Source of the DNA: Microbacterium telephonicum
GTDB lineage: Bacteria; Actinomycetota; Actinomycetes; Actinomycetales; Microbacteriaceae
Length of the DNA: 64,000 nucleotides
Direction of reading: 5' to 3'
Assembly (NCBI RefSeq): GCF_003651225.1
Contig: NZ_RCDB01000002.1
Coordinates: 744,001-808,000 of the forward strand
The notes beneath the pieces were generated by a model. The model saw only the letters and a list, made by a program, of their open reading frames with translations. It was not told the origin of the DNA and ran no database searches. The position numbers were made by a program, and so were the translations under genes. Of this stretch, positions 1-8,934 are shown piece by piece; the stretch's first letter is position 1; every line of letters begins with the position of its first letter.

Positions 1-66
1 GTCGGTGAGGTCGCGGTAGTCGGCGAGCCGGGGGTCGGCGGGGTCGTCGATCCGGATGACGCTCAT
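1..66 (-). CDS. TrmH-type RNA methyltransferase, N-terminal fragment
   Basis: Only the first 22 codons are present; the gene runs off the left edge. The translation begins MSVIRIDDPADPRLADYRDL, which resembles the N-terminus of actinobacterial SpoU/TrmH-family RNA 2'-O-methyltransferases (SAM-dependent methylation of a ribose in tRNA or rRNA). A GGGAG stretch lies a few bases upstream of the ATG as a possible ribosome binding site. The gene is divergent from the sirtuin gene, with an 82-bp gap. The assignment rests on the N-terminal pattern alone, without catalytic motifs. Confidence 0.55.
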   Translation of the reverse strand, partial: MSVIRIDDPADPRLADYRDLTD

Positions 67-148
67 GCCCCCACTCTCCCACGCACCCCGTAACAAGCCG
101 GTAAACCGGGAGGCGTAGGCTCTGCCCGGGAAGAGGAACCGAGGGGAC

Positions 149-994
149 ATGACGACGGTGCTGCAGTTCGATCAGGCCACGACGGCCCTCGTCGGACGCG
201 CCGTCGACGCCCTCGCGGGGCGGCGGGTCGCCGTGCTCACGGGGGCGGGCGTGTCGACCGACTCGGGCATTCCGGACTACCGCGGCAAGGGGGCGCCGAC
301 GCGCACGCCGATGACCGCGCAACAGTTCCTCGACTCGGATGCCGCGCGCCGGCGCTACTGGGTCGGCAGCCATCTCGGTTGGAAGGCGTTCGCCGCCGCC
401 GACCCCAACCCCGGCCACGAGGCGCTCGCCGCGCTCGAGCGGGGCGGCGTCGCGACCGGGGTCATCACGCAGAACGTCGACGGCCTCCACCTGCGCGCGG
501 GCAGCCGCCGCGTCGTGGAGCTGCACGGCACGATGCGCCGCGTGTTCTGCACCCACTGCGGCCAGGTGTTCGACCGCCGCGACCTCGCAGCCCGCGTCGA
601 ATCCGACAATCCCTGGATCGCGGTTCCCGACAACGTCGAGCTCGGCCCCGACGGCGACGTGCTGCCGGCCAGCTCCGACGGCTTCGTCGTGCCGACCTGC
701 AGTGTGTGCGACGGCATGCTCAAGCCCGACGTCGTCTTCTTCGGCGAGTACATCCCGGTCGACAAGTTCGCCGAGGCGGAGCAGCTCGTGCGCGGCAGCG
801 ACGCGCTGCTCGTGGCGGGGTCCTCACTCGTCGTCAACTCGGGCGTGCGGCTGGTGGAGCGCGCACGCCGCGCACGGATGCCGATCGTCATCGTCAACCG
901 CGGGCAGACGCGCGCGGACAAGAAGGCGACCGTGAAGATCGACGCCGGCACCTCCGAGGTGCTGCAGGCGCTCACCGCCGCACTCGCGACGTAG
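149..994 (+). CDS. Sir2-family NAD-dependent protein deacylase
   Basis: A sirtuin of 281 residues that removes acyl groups from protein lysines using NAD+, in the cytoplasm. The NAD-binding GAGVSTDSGIPDYRG motif is at residues 32-46, TQNVDGLH at 107-114, and the catalytic histidine is His126 in ELHG. The structural zinc is held by two Cys pairs, C134/C137 and C184/C187. The length is usual for a bacterial class II-like sirtuin. A GAGGAA/GAGGGG stretch precedes the ATG, and a TAGGCT -10-like hexamer at 116-121 predicts a leader of about 20 nt. Targets cannot be read from the sequence; acyl-CoA synthetases are common sirtuin substrates in actinobacteria. Confidence 0.93.
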   Translation: MTTVLQFDQATTALVGRAVDALAGRRVAVLTGAGVSTDSGIPDYRGKGAPTRTPMTAQQFLDSDAARRRYWVGSHLGWKAFAAADPNPGHEALAALERGGVATGVITQNVDGLHLRAGSRRVVELHGTMRRVFCTHCGQVFDRRDLAARVESDNPWIAVPDNVELGPDGDVLPASSDGFVVPTCSVCDGMLKPDVVFFGEYIPVDKFAEAEQLVRGSDALLVAGSSLVVNSGVRLVERARRARMPIVIVNRGQTRADKKATVKIDAGTSEVLQALTAALAT

Positions 995-1003
995 GCTCGA
1001 AGG

Positions 1004-1609
1004 GTGACGACCCTCACCCTCGTGCGCCACGGCGAGACCGACTGGAACAAGAGCCGCCGTATCCAGGGCTCCACCGACATCCCGCTCAACGACACCGGCC
1101 GCGCCCAGGCGCTCGAGACCGGCCGCAGGTTGCGGACCGAGCTCGCCGGCCAGGAGCCGCTGCTGGTCGCCTCCAGCGACCTGTCCCGCGCCCACGAGAC
1201 GGCCCGCATCATCGCGGCCGAACTCGGCGCCGCCGAGCCGGAGACCTATCCCGAACTGCGCGAGCGCGGATACGGGGAGGCGGAGGGCGCCACGATCGAC
1301 CAGTTCTCGGCTCGCTGGGGCGAGTGGGCGACCGCCGAGGTGCCGGACGCCGAAGCGTGGGAGGACGTGCGCACGCGTGCGGTCACGGGTCTGCGCCTCG
1401 CCGTCCGCGACGCGCGGCGCCGCACCGCGCCGACGGCGCCGTCCCTCGTCGTCGTCGCACACGGCGCGCTCATCCGCGAGCTCATCCGCCATGCGACCGG
1501 CGGCGCGTTCCCGGCTCCGGGCGAGCGCCTCGCGAACGGCTCGACCCACACGTTCGTGCTCGAGCGCGAGCGCCTGCGGCTGCTGGACTACGCCCCGATC
1601 AGCGGCTGA
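1004..1609 (+). CDS. Histidine phosphatase family protein
   Basis: A 201-residue phosphoglycerate-mutase-fold phosphatase. The catalytic RHGE box is at residues 8-11 (His9 would be the phospho-acceptor), and a second conserved His lies in VVVAHGALIREL near residue 153. Such small enzymes act on varied phosphometabolites; the substrate is not predictable here, so a mutase name is not justified. The GTG start has no Shine-Dalgarno sequence. Instead TAGGCT (992-997), which includes the stop codon of the sirtuin gene, lies exactly 6 nt before it. This suggests a separate leaderless transcript 9 bp downstream of the sirtuin. Confidence 0.88.
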   Translation: MTTLTLVRHGETDWNKSRRIQGSTDIPLNDTGRAQALETGRRLRTELAGQEPLLVASSDLSRAHETARIIAAELGAAEPETYPELRERGYGEAEGATIDQFSARWGEWATAEVPDAEAWEDVRTRAVTGLRLAVRDARRRTAPTAPSLVVVAHGALIRELIRHATGGAFPAPGERLANGSTHTFVLERERLRLLDYAPISG

Positions 1610-1645
1610 GCCCCGTCGCGGGCTGAGCCCCGCCACCGGCGACGG

Positions 1646-2482
1646 TCAGGCGCGTCGCAGCACGGTGCGGGCGTGCCGCAGCAGCGGCTCGTCGATCATG
1701 CGCCCTTCGAACGCGAACACGCCCGGCGCGCCGTCGGCGGCCTCCAGCAGGCGCCGCGCCCACGCGACCGTCTGCGGGTCGGGGCGGTAGGCCTCGCGCA
1801 CGACCTCGACCTGCGAAGGGTGGATGCAGCCGGTCGCGGCGAAGCCGCTCGCAGCGGCGTCGGTCGCCTCCCGGCGCAGTCCCCTCACGTCGGCGATGTC
1901 CAGGTGCACGGCGTCGATCGCCGCCTTGCCCCGTGCCCCGGCGGCCAGCAGCACCCGGGAGCGGGCGTACCGCACGACGTCGCGGTATCGTCCCGGTTCG
2001 CCGCTGCGATCGGAATCCCGCCTGCGCGGTTTGCGACTCGAGGTGCCGCCGAGCGAGGCGATGAGGTCCTCCGACCCCCACATGAGACCGATGACGGCCT
2101 CGACGGCGGCGATCTTCTCGGCGGCGGCCACCCCGCGCGCGGTCTCGCAGATCGCGATGATGCGGAACCGCGGATCGAGGCGGGCGAGCTGCTTCGCCGA
2201 TTCCGCCTTGGCGACCATGACGGTGCGGTAGTCGGTCTGCGAGAGCGTCGCCATGTCGGCGGCGAACGCCGCGGAGTCGGTGGGGTTCACCCGCACGATC
2301 GTGCGCGCCGGGTCGAGATGCGCGTCGATGACGTTGCCGCGCGCGGCGACCTTGGCGTCCGCGGCGACGGCGTCCTCCAGGTCGAGGATGACGGCATCCG
2401 CCCGGTCCGCCGCCTTCGCGAACCGGTCGGGGCGGTCGGCCGGACAGAACAGCAGCGCGGGACCGAACCCGAACGCACTCAT
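1646..2482 (-). CDS. HpcH/HpaI aldolase (CitE-like) beta-hydroxyacyl-CoA lyase
   Basis: A 278-residue TIM-barrel CoA-ester lyase. Family motifs are DLEDAV (34-39), the Arg-containing RVNP (64-67), ICETARG (111-117) and WGSEDL (135-140). It is the last gene of an operon with MaoC, acyl-CoA dehydrogenase and biotin carboxylase genes. The same set occurs in M. tuberculosis around Rv2498c, where the CitE-like enzyme is reported as a beta-hydroxyacyl-CoA lyase of leucine (HMG-CoA cleavage) and itaconate breakdown. I infer the same role here. Oddity: residues about 150-164 (SRKPRRRDSDRSGEPG) form a basic in-frame insertion in a loop that is usually roughly ten residues shorter. The start overlaps the MaoC stop by 4 nt. 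Confidence 0.85.
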   Translation of the reverse strand: MSAFGFGPALLFCPADRPDRFAKAADRADAVILDLEDAVAADAKVAARGNVIDAHLDPARTIVRVNPTDSAAFAADMATLSQTDYRTVMVAKAESAKQLARLDPRFRIIAICETARGVAAAEKIAAVEAVIGLMWGSEDLIASLGGTSSRKPRRRDSDRSGEPGRYRDVVRYARSRVLLAAGARGKAAIDAVHLDIADVRGLRREATDAAASGFAATGCIHPSQVEVVREAYRPDPQTVAWARRLLEAADGAPGVFAFEGRMIDEPLLRHARTVLRRA

Positions 2483-2982
2483 GCGGCCTCCTCCCCCGTC
2501 GGCCGGCGGCGCATCAGCACGGCGCGGGTCGCGACCGCGACCGTCTCGCCGTGCTGATTGCGCCCGGTGTGGCGCATCGTCACGATGCCCTCGCCGGGCC
2601 GCGACGCCGACGGTCGCGTCTCGACGATCTCCGTCGAGACCGTGAGCGTGTCGCCGTGGAACAGGGGCGCCGGGAAACGCACGTCAGTGAGGCCGAGCTG
2701 GGCGACGAGCGTGCCCTGCGTGAGCTGCGTCACCGACAGTCCGACCATCGTCGCAAGCGTCCACATCGAGTTCATGAGGCGCTGCCCGAACGGCTGGGTC
2801 TGCGCATACGCGGCATCCAGATGCAGCGCCTGCGAGTTCATCGTCAGGGCACTGAACATCACGTTGTCGGCCTCGGTGACGGTGCGTCCCGGCCGGTGCG
2901 CGAACACGGCGCCCGCCTCGAACTCCTCGAACCAAAGGCCGCGCTGCTCGATCTCGGTCACGGATGCCACGCTACCGTTCAC
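2479..2982 (-). CDS. MaoC-family (R)-enoyl-CoA hydratase
   Basis: A 167-residue hot-dog-fold protein. The central part has the MaoC-like layout (FEEFEAGAVFAHRPGRTVTEADNVMFSALTMN split over residues about 16-49), in which Asp/Asn and the following segment form the hydratase active site. It is translationally coupled to the acyl-CoA dehydrogenase upstream and the CoA lyase downstream (4-nt overlaps on both sides). In the homologous mycobacterial cluster the equivalent gene (Rv2499c) is thought to hydrate methylglutaconyl-CoA or itaconyl-CoA, feeding the lyase. That role is inferred from context; the fold is clear from the sequence. Confidence 0.85.
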   Translation of the reverse strand: MNGSVASVTEIEQRGLWFEEFEAGAVFAHRPGRTVTEADNVMFSALTMNSQALHLDAAYAQTQPFGQRLMNSMWTLATMVGLSVTQLTQGTLVAQLGLTDVRFPAPLFHGDTLTVSTEIVETRPSASRPGEGIVTMRHTGRNQHGETVAVATRAVLMRRRPTGEEAA

Positions 2983-4142
2983 GCCACACCCAACGCCCGG
3001 GCCACCACGAGCAGCTGCACCTCGTTGGTCCCCTCGCCGATCTCGAGGATCTTCGAGTCGCGGAAGTGCCGCCCCACGGCGTACTCGTTCATGAAGCCGT
3101 TGCCGCCGAAGACCTGGGTCGCATCACGGGCGTTGTCCATCGCGGCGTCGCTCGCGGTGAGCTTGGCGATCGCCGCCTCGGTCTTGAAGGGACGCCCGGC
3201 GTCGCGCAGCCGCGCCGCGTGCAGCCACGCGACCCGGGCCACGTGCACACGCAGCTGCATCCGCGCGAGCAGGAACTGGGCGCTCTGGCGCGACGCGAGC
3301 GACGCGCCGAACACGGTGCGGCTGCGCGCATAGTCCACCGCCGCTTCGAGGCATCCCTCGGCCGCGCCGGTCGCGAGCGCGGCGATCGCGATGCGTCCCT
3401 CGTCGAGCACGTGGAGGAAGTTCGCGTAACCGCGACCACGCTGCCCGACGAGGTTCTCGGCGGGCACCCGCACGCCGTCGAAGGTCAGCGGGTGGGTGTC
3501 GGAGGCGTGCCAGCCGACCTTGTCGTAGGCCGGTCCGACCGTGAACCCGGGCGTGCCGTGCGGCACGAGGATCGCCGAGAGTTCCGGGCCCTTCTCGCCG
3601 CGCCCCGTCACCGCGGTCACCGTGACGAACCGGGTGATGGGCGTGCCCGAGTTGGTGATGAACTGCTTCGCACCGTCGACCACCCACTCGTCGCCGTCGA
3701 GGCGCGCCGTCGTGCGGGTGGCTCCGGCATCCGACCCGGCTTCGGGTTCGGTGAGCCCGAACGCGGCGAGCGCGCGGCCGGCGAGCAGATCGGGCAGGTG
3801 CTCCGCCCGCTGTGCGTCGCTGCCGAACAGATGCAGCGGCATCGCTCCGAGACCGACCGCCGCCTCCAGGGTGATCGCGATCGACTGGTCGACGCGTCCG
3901 AGGGCTTCGATCGCGAGGCACAGTGCGACGTAATCGCCGCCCTGGCCGCCGACCTCCTCGGGGAAGGGCAGTCCGAACAGACCGAGCTCCCCCATTCCGG
4001 CCACGACGTCCATCGGGAGGGTCTTGGTGCGGTCGGCTTCGTAGGCGCGCGGGGCGACGACCTCGTCGGCGAAGGTGCGCACGATCCGCGCGAGCTCGAG
4101 CTGCTCGTCGGCGAGGTCGTAAGTGGACAGGTCGATGGTCAT
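2979..4142 (-). CDS. Acyl-CoA dehydrogenase (branched-chain/isovaleryl-CoA type by context)
   Basis: A FAD-dependent acyl-CoA dehydrogenase of 387 residues with the signature [11 protein letters not shown] at 130-140 and a C-terminal FGGNGF...[12 protein letters not shown] block. The Glu in GEGT is the catalytic base position of MCAD/SCAD-type enzymes; classical isovaleryl-CoA dehydrogenases place the base elsewhere. Isovaleryl-CoA as substrate is therefore supported by gene context rather than by the active site. The start at 4142 ([10 protein letters not shown]) is chosen because its ATGA overlaps the stop of the carboxylase alpha gene; translation further upstream would run through the biotin-carrier domain in another frame. 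Confidence 0.92.
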   Translation of the reverse strand: MTIDLSTYDLADEQLELARIVRTFADEVVAPRAYEADRTKTLPMDVVAGMGELGLFGLPFPEEVGGQGGDYVALCLAIEALGRVDQSIAITLEAAVGLGAMPLHLFGSDAQRAEHLPDLLAGRALAAFGLTEPEAGSDAGATRTTARLDGDEWVVDGAKQFITNSGTPITRFVTVTAVTGRGEKGPELSAILVPHGTPGFTVGPAYDKVGWHASDTHPLTFDGVRVPAENLVGQRGRGYANFLHVLDEGRIAIAALATGAAEGCLEAAVDYARSRTVFGASLASRQSAQFLLARMQLRVHVARVAWLHAARLRDAGRPFKTEAAIAKLTASDAAMDNARDATQVFGGNGFMNEYAVGRHFRDSKILEIGEGTNEVQLLVVARALGVA

Positions 4143-6130
4143 GCGGTTCCTCCGGATGCGGTGGGCTCCCGGGTCTCGGGAGCCGTGGGGGTCGGATCGA
4201 CGACGGCCACCACGTCGCCGCGGCGCACCTGCGCACCGGCGGCGACCCGCAGCCGCACCGTCCCCGGGTGGGGGGCGGTGACGGCGTGCTCCATCTTCAT
4301 GGCCTCGATGGTGAGGATGCGCTCGCCCGCGACGACGTCGTCTCCGTCGGCGACGTGGACGGCGATGACGGCCCCCGGCATGGGTGCGGGGAGCTCCGGC
4401 GCCGCGGCACCGGCGTCGCGTCCGCGCGCGGCGTGCGCGCACTCCCACGCCGCCCGCCGCGTGAGGGGGACGAAGGATGCCGTGGCTCCGTCGGCGTGCA
4501 CCCACACGACGCCGTCCTCGACGACAGCGGCGGCCTCGGTGTCGGCGTCGCTGTCGGGAGAGGCCGGTGTGGGGTCGGGGGCGTCATCGGAGGTGACGAG
4601 GTGGACGTGGCCGTCGGCGCCCTCCAGGTGGACGGCGACGACGGCGTCGCGCCGTCCGAACCGGCGCCCCGCGAGCGCGGGCCAGACTCCGCCCGCCGCG
4701 CCCCCCGGTGCCCCGCCCGCCCGCAGCGCGGCGGCCGCGAGGCGCAGCTGCGTGGGCGTCGGCGCGTCGACGGTCGGCGCCGGCATCCGTTCGATGAGGC
4801 CGGTGTCCAGATCGCCGCGGACCACATCGTCGTCCTGCACGAGGGTGCGCAGGAACGGGATGTTGGTCTCGACGCCGAGCACGACGGTGTCGGCGAGCGC
4901 GCGGTCGAGTGCGGCGAGCGCGGCCTCCCGCTCGGGCGCGTGCGCGATGACCTTGGCGATCATGGGGTCGTAGTCGGCGGTGACGACCGATCCGCTCTCG
5001 ACCGCCGCATCCGTGCGCACCCCGGGCGCCGCGCGCCACACGCGCACGGTTCCCGTGGCCGGGAGGAACCCGGTCGCCGGGCTCTCCGCGTACACCCGCG
5101 CTTCGACAGCGTGGCCCGACAGGCGCACGTCGTCCTGCCGGATGCGCAGCGGCTCGCCCGCCGCGATGCGCAGCTGCTGCTCGACGAGGTCGACGCCGGT
5201 GACGAGTTCGGTGACGGGATGCTCGACCTGCAGGCGCGTGTTCATCTCGATGAAGAAGAACTCGTCGGGACGGGCGGCCGCCACGAGGAACTCGACCGTA
5301 CCGGCACCGACGTAGCCGACCGAGGCCGCCGCCCGGCATGCGGCGGCGCCGAGCCGCTCCCGCAGCGCCGCGTCGACGATCGGCGACGGCGCCTCTTCGA
5401 TGACCTTCTGGTGCCGACGCTGCAGCGTGCACTCGCGCTCGCCGAGGTGCAGGGTCGTCCCGTGCGCGTCGGCGAGCACCTGCACCTCGATGTGGCGCGG
5501 GCGCTCGAGCAGGCGCTCGAGCAGCAGGGTGTCGTCGCCGAAGGCGGCACGGGCGATGCGGCGGGCGGTGGCCAGCGCGGCCGGCAGTTCGTCGGCTCTC
5601 CGCACGACCTGCATCCCCTTGCCCCCGCCGCCGGCGGACGGCTTCACGAGCAGCGGGAAGCCGGTGCGGGAGGCGGCCGCCGCGATCTCGTCGTCGTCCA
5701 TCCCGGCGGCACTGAAGCCCGGAACGGTGGGCACGCCGTGGGCGGCGACGTGCGCCTTCGCGTGGATCTTGTCGCCCATGACGGCCAGGGCCTCCTCCCC
5801 TGGACCGACGAAGACGATGCCCGCGGCCGCGCACGCCCGCGCGAAGGCGGCGTTCTCGGAGAGGAACCCGTATCCGGGGTGCACGGCATCCGCGCCGCTC
5901 TCGCGGGCGGCGCGCAGCACGGCGTCGGCGTCGAGGTACGACCGGGCGGCGGATGCCGGCCCCAGGCGGACGGCCGCGTCGGCTTCGCGCACGTGCGGGG
6001 CGTCGGCATCCGCGTCGCTGTAGACGGCGACGGCGCGCAGCCCCATGCGGTGCACGGTGCGGATGACGCGACGGGCGATCTCGCCGCGGTTGGCGACGAG
6101 CACGGTGTGCAGGGAGGCGGTCACGGTCAC
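4139..6130 (-). CDS. accA1: Acyl-CoA carboxylase biotin-carrying alpha subunit (methylcrotonoyl-CoA type)
   Basis: Two-function subunit of 663 residues. The N-terminal biotin carboxylase (about 1-450) begins [17 protein letters not shown] and contains the glycine-rich ATP-grasp loop GGGGKGMQ. The C-terminal biotin carboxyl carrier domain has EAMKMEH, with Lys612 as the biotinylation site. It carboxylates biotin with bicarbonate and ATP and hands the CO2 to the beta subunit encoded upstream. The GTG at 6130 overlaps the beta-subunit stop (ATGTGA); a second GTG two codons later is an equally readable start. Context (acyl-CoA dehydrogenase, hydratase, lyase) points to 3-methylcrotonoyl-CoA, as for the mycobacterial AccA1-AccD1 pair. 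Confidence 0.93.
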   Translation of the reverse strand: MTVTASLHTVLVANRGEIARRVIRTVHRMGLRAVAVYSDADADAPHVREADAAVRLGPASAARSYLDADAVLRAARESGADAVHPGYGFLSENAAFARACAAAGIVFVGPGEEALAVMGDKIHAKAHVAAHGVPTVPGFSAAGMDDDEIAAAASRTGFPLLVKPSAGGGGKGMQVVRRADELPAALATARRIARAAFGDDTLLLERLLERPRHIEVQVLADAHGTTLHLGERECTLQRRHQKVIEEAPSPIVDAALRERLGAAACRAAASVGYVGAGTVEFLVAAARPDEFFFIEMNTRLQVEHPVTELVTGVDLVEQQLRIAAGEPLRIRQDDVRLSGHAVEARVYAESPATGFLPATGTVRVWRAAPGVRTDAAVESGSVVTADYDPMIAKVIAHAPEREAALAALDRALADTVVLGVETNIPFLRTLVQDDDVVRGDLDTGLIERMPAPTVDAPTPTQLRLAAAALRAGGAPGGAAGGVWPALAGRRFGRRDAVVAVHLEGADGHVHLVTSDDAPDPTPASPDSDADTEAAAVVEDGVVWVHADGATASFVPLTRRAAWECAHAARGRDAGAAAPELPAPMPGAVIAVHVADGDDVVAGERILTIEAMKMEHAVTAPHPGTVRLRVAAGAQVRRGDVVAVVDPTPTAPETREPTASGGTA

Positions 6131-7740
6131 ATCCGGAAGAGGCCGAAGCGCGGCTCGGGCAGCGGTGTGCGGGAGGCGAGGTCCAACGCCAACCCCAACG
6201 CGTCGCGCGTGTCGAGGGGGTCGAGGATGCCGTCGTCCCAGAGGCGGGCGGTGGCGTAGTACGGGTCGCCCTGCCGCTCGAAGCGCTCCCGGATCGGCGC
6301 TTCGAACGCGGTGCGCTCGGTGTCGTCCCACGGGGTTCCGGCGGCGGCGAGCTGGTCTTCGCGGACGGTCGCGAGCACGGCGGCCGCCTGCGGACCGCCC
6401 ATGACCGAGATACGGCTGGCGGGCCACGTCCACAGGAACCGGGGCGAGTAGGCGCGGCCGCACATCGAGTAGTTGCCGGCGCCGAACGACCCGCCGACGA
6501 TCACGGTGAACTTCGGCACCCGCGTGGTGGCGACGGCGGTGACCATCTTGGCGCCGTCCTTCGCGATGCCGCCGGCCTCGGCGTCGCGACCCACCATGAA
6601 CCCGGTGATGTTCTGCAGGAACACGAGCGGGATGCCGCGCTGGTCGCACAGCTCGATGAAGTGCGCGCCCTTCAGCGCCGACTCGCGGAACAGGATGCCG
6701 TTGTTCGCGACGATGCCGATCGGGTGACCGTGCAGTCGCGCGAAGCCGGTGACGAGCGTGTCGCCGTACTCGCGTTTGAACTCGTGGAACGCGCTCGCGT
6801 CGACGAGACGCGCGATGACCTCGCGCACGTCGTACGGGCGGGTGAGGTCGACGGGGACGAGGTCGTACAGCTCGGCCGGGTCCGCCACCGGCGGGCGGGA
6901 CGCGAGCACCTCCCAGACCGGGGATGCGGGCGGAGGCAGGGTGGCGATGATGTCGCGGAGGATCTCGAGCGCGTGCGCGTCGTCGTCGGCGAGATGGTCG
7001 ACGACGCCCGACGTGCGCGCGTGCAGCTCTCCCCCGCCGAGCTCCTCGGCGGTGACCTCCTCGCCGATCGCCGCCTTCACCAGCGGCGGTCCGCCCAGGA
7101 AGATGGTGCCCTGCCCGCGCACGATGACGGTCTCGTCGCACATCGCCGGCACGTACGCGCCGCCGGCGGTGCAGGAGCCGAGCACGGCCGCGAGCTGCGG
7201 GATGCCGGCGGCCGACAGACGCGCCTGCTGGAAGAAGATGCGCCCGAAGTGATCGCGGTCGGGGAACACCTCGTCCTGCATGGGCAGGAAGGCGCCGCCG
7301 GAATCGACGAGGTACACGCACGGCAGCCGGTTCTCGAACGCGATCTCCTGCGCGCGCAGGTGCTTCTTGACGGTCAGCGGGTAGTAGGTGCCACCCTTGA
7401 CGGTCGCGTCGTTGCTGACCACCATCACGTGGCGTCCGTGCACCAGGCCGACCCCCGCGACGACTCCCGCGCCGGGTGCCTCGTCGTCGTACACACCGTC
7501 GGCGGCGAGCGGGGCGACCTCGAGGAACGCGCTGTCCTCGTCGAGCAGGCGGGTGATGCGCTCACGCGGCAGCAGCTTGCCGCGCGCCACGTGACGCTCG
7601 CGTGCCCGCGCGCTGCCGCCCTGCGCCGCGACGCCCAGGCGCTCGCGCAGCTGCGCCGCCAGTCGCCGCTGCGCGTCGCCGTTCGTCTCCGGTTCGGCAC
7701 CTGGTGTGGTGTGCGGTGCGGGGGGCGCCGTCGTCGTCAT
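6127..7740 (-). CDS. accD1: Acyl-CoA carboxyltransferase beta subunit (methylcrotonoyl-CoA type)
   Basis: A crotonase-fold carboxyltransferase of 537 residues that transfers CO2 from carboxybiotin to an acyl-CoA. Recognisable blocks are [40 protein letters not shown], the oxyanion-loop segment [16 protein letters not shown], and IVANNGILF with NITGFMVG in the C-terminal half. Lengths and motifs fit MCC-beta/AccD1 rather than the acetyl-CoA AccD. The start at 7740 is set by GGAGGA about 8 nt upstream; an in-frame ATG at 7800 lacks such a site. It is the first gene of the five-gene operon and faces the TetR regulator across a 121-bp control region. Confidence 0.92.
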   Translation of the reverse strand: MTTTAPPAPHTTPGAEPETNGDAQRRLAAQLRERLGVAAQGGSARARERHVARGKLLPRERITRLLDEDSAFLEVAPLAADGVYDDEAPGAGVVAGVGLVHGRHVMVVSNDATVKGGTYYPLTVKKHLRAQEIAFENRLPCVYLVDSGGAFLPMQDEVFPDRDHFGRIFFQQARLSAAGIPQLAAVLGSCTAGGAYVPAMCDETVIVRGQGTIFLGGPPLVKAAIGEEVTAEELGGGELHARTSGVVDHLADDDAHALEILRDIIATLPPPASPVWEVLASRPPVADPAELYDLVPVDLTRPYDVREVIARLVDASAFHEFKREYGDTLVTGFARLHGHPIGIVANNGILFRESALKGAHFIELCDQRGIPLVFLQNITGFMVGRDAEAGGIAKDGAKMVTAVATTRVPKFTVIVGGSFGAGNYSMCGRAYSPRFLWTWPASRISVMGGPQAAAVLATVREDQLAAAGTPWDDTERTAFEAPIRERFERQGDPYYATARLWDDGILDPLDTRDALGLALDLASRTPLPEPRFGLFRM

Positions 7741-7810
7741 GCCCGTCCTCCTCGACGTCACGATCTCGTCACGGTGGCCCGCGGAGAGCCCGCCGGACAC
7801 CGATCCACCA

Positions 7811-7857
7811 GTTAGTGTTCACTAACCGAAGTCCCGTTCAGGTTAGCGAGGATTAAC
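7811..7857. promoter_or_regulatory. Two operator-like palindromes between accD1 and tetR
   Basis: Site 1 (7811-7826) is GTTAGTGTTCACTAAC, a perfect 7-bp inverted repeat around TT. Site 2 (7842-7857) is GTTAGCGAGGATTAAC. Both share GTTA-N8-TAAC, and their centres are 31 bp apart, about three helical turns. Site 1 contains TAGTGT (7813-7818), a candidate -10 for tetR. Site 2 overlaps the GAGGA ribosome binding site of tetR. The layout fits an autoregulated TetR repressor controlling both directions. Binding is inferred, not shown. Confidence 0.7.
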
Positions 7858-7861
7858 TGGA

Positions 7862-8440
7862 ATGACAAGCGGCACGACCCCCCGCGACCGCGCGAAGGCC
7901 CGACGGCACGACGACCTCGTGCGGGAGGCCGCGCGCCTGTTCGCCGAACGCGGGTTCGCGGGCGTGAGCCTCGAAGAGCTCGGCGCCGCCGTCGGCGTCT
8001 CCGGGCCCGCCGTCTACCGTCACTTCGCCGGCAAGCAGGCCGTGCTCGCCGAGATCCTGCTCGGCGCGAGCCGGCACCTGCACGACGGCGGCGCCGCGGT
8101 GCTCGCCGGCGAGAGCGACGCCGACGCGCAGCTGCGTGCGCTCATCGCGTTCCACATCGACTTCGCCGTGTCGGCGGCCGACGTCATCCGCGTGCAGGAC
8201 CGCGACCTCGCGAGCCTCGCCGACGACAACCGTCACGCCGTGCGGCGGCTGCAGCGCGAGTACGTCGACATGTGGGTCGACGTCCTGGCCCGCCGCGACC
8301 CGCAGCGCACGCGCGAGGACCTCCGGGTGCGCGCGCACGCCGCGTTCGGCCTCATGAACTCGACGCCGCACACGGGCGTGGACACCGCGGTCGCCCGCCC
8401 CGTGCTCGGCGAGATGGCCCTCGCCGCCCTCACCGTCTGA
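7862..8440 (+). CDS. TetR/AcrR-family regulator of the leucine-degradation operon
   Basis: A repressor of 192 residues. The N-terminal helix-turn-helix spans about 12-60 (LVREAARLFAERGFAGVSL, then GVSGPAVYRHFAGKQAVLAE), followed by a helical ligand domain of about 130 residues. It is divergent from the five-gene carboxylase operon and is preceded by two matching palindromes. M. tuberculosis has a TetR gene (Rv2506) next to the equivalent cluster. The likely ligand is an acyl-CoA intermediate, which is inference. The ATG has GAGGA 9 nt upstream inside the second palindrome, so repressor binding might also affect the transcript start or leader. Confidence 0.88.
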   Translation: MTSGTTPRDRAKARRHDDLVREAARLFAERGFAGVSLEELGAAVGVSGPAVYRHFAGKQAVLAEILLGASRHLHDGGAAVLAGESDADAQLRALIAFHIDFAVSAADVIRVQDRDLASLADDNRHAVRRLQREYVDMWVDVLARRDPQRTREDLRVRAHAAFGLMNSTPHTGVDTAVARPVLGEMALAALTV

Positions 8441-8934
8441 CCCCGGCCTCGGCGCTCCGCGCCCGGCCCGTGTCACGCGGATGGTGCGTCCCGCCGGCTC
8501 CGCACGGCACAACCCGTGACACGCCCCGCATCCGTGTCACACGAATGGTGCGTCCCGCCGGTGCCGGGGCGCACTTCGTGTGACGCGCCTCTCGCCCGTG
8601 TCACGGAGAGTGCACTCAACGACCCGCGGAAGGTGCCGTTCGTGTGACATGGTCACCCCGCGTCGCCGGACAACCCCGCACCCGATCCTCGAATCCGTGG
8701 TGCCGTCGAGGCGCTCTTCGCGGATGCTGGCCGCACAAGCTGCGGTCTCTCCCAAGACGGCACCGCCAGCCATCCCCAGAAGCCACCGCCACCGACGTGT
8801 CCCACGATGCGCCGGTGCGAGCCGCCCCAGGGCACACCTCGTGTGACATGCCCCCAGCCCGGGTCACACGAACGGCGCTCCCCGAGGCCGAAAGCCGACC
8901 GTTCGCGTGACACGCGCGCGCCGCCGCCGCCGCC
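8441..8934. repeat. Gene-free stretch holding an array of five hairpin repeat units
   Basis: No credible gene lies between the convergent tetR and bkdC. Five units of roughly 55 nt begin with a GTGTCAC-like arm and end with the complementary GTGTGAC/GTGACAC-like arm. Unit 1 is 8469-8523 (perfect 9-bp arms, CGTGTCACG/CGTGACACG). Unit 2 is about 8533-8587 (GTCACACGAA pairs with TTCGTGTGAC). Unit 3 is 8597-8651, unit 4 about 8796-8850, and unit 5 is 8861-8914 (12 of 13 arm bases pair). Units 1 and 2 share ATGGTGCGTCCCGCCGG exactly. The stretch 8652-8795 between units 3 and 4 shows no structure I recognise. No U-rich tails follow the hairpins. Confidence 0.8.

Noticed and set aside
1985..2040. 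A frameshift or pseudogene in the CoA lyase
   Set aside because: The frame is open throughout and the sequence resumes the family pattern (YRDVVRYARSRVLLAAG) after the insertion.
2964..4973. Long open frame on the plus strand opposite the acyl-CoA dehydrogenase and carboxylase genes
   Set aside because: It is an effect of high GC; the translation is Arg/Gly/Asp/Val-rich without domains, and the minus-strand genes have clear motifs.
8469..8914. The five-unit repeat array as a CRISPR
   Set aside because: Units are internally palindromic and variable, the gaps are irregular (10 to about 145 nt), and no cas genes lie near. A CRISPR needs near-identical repeats with even spacers.
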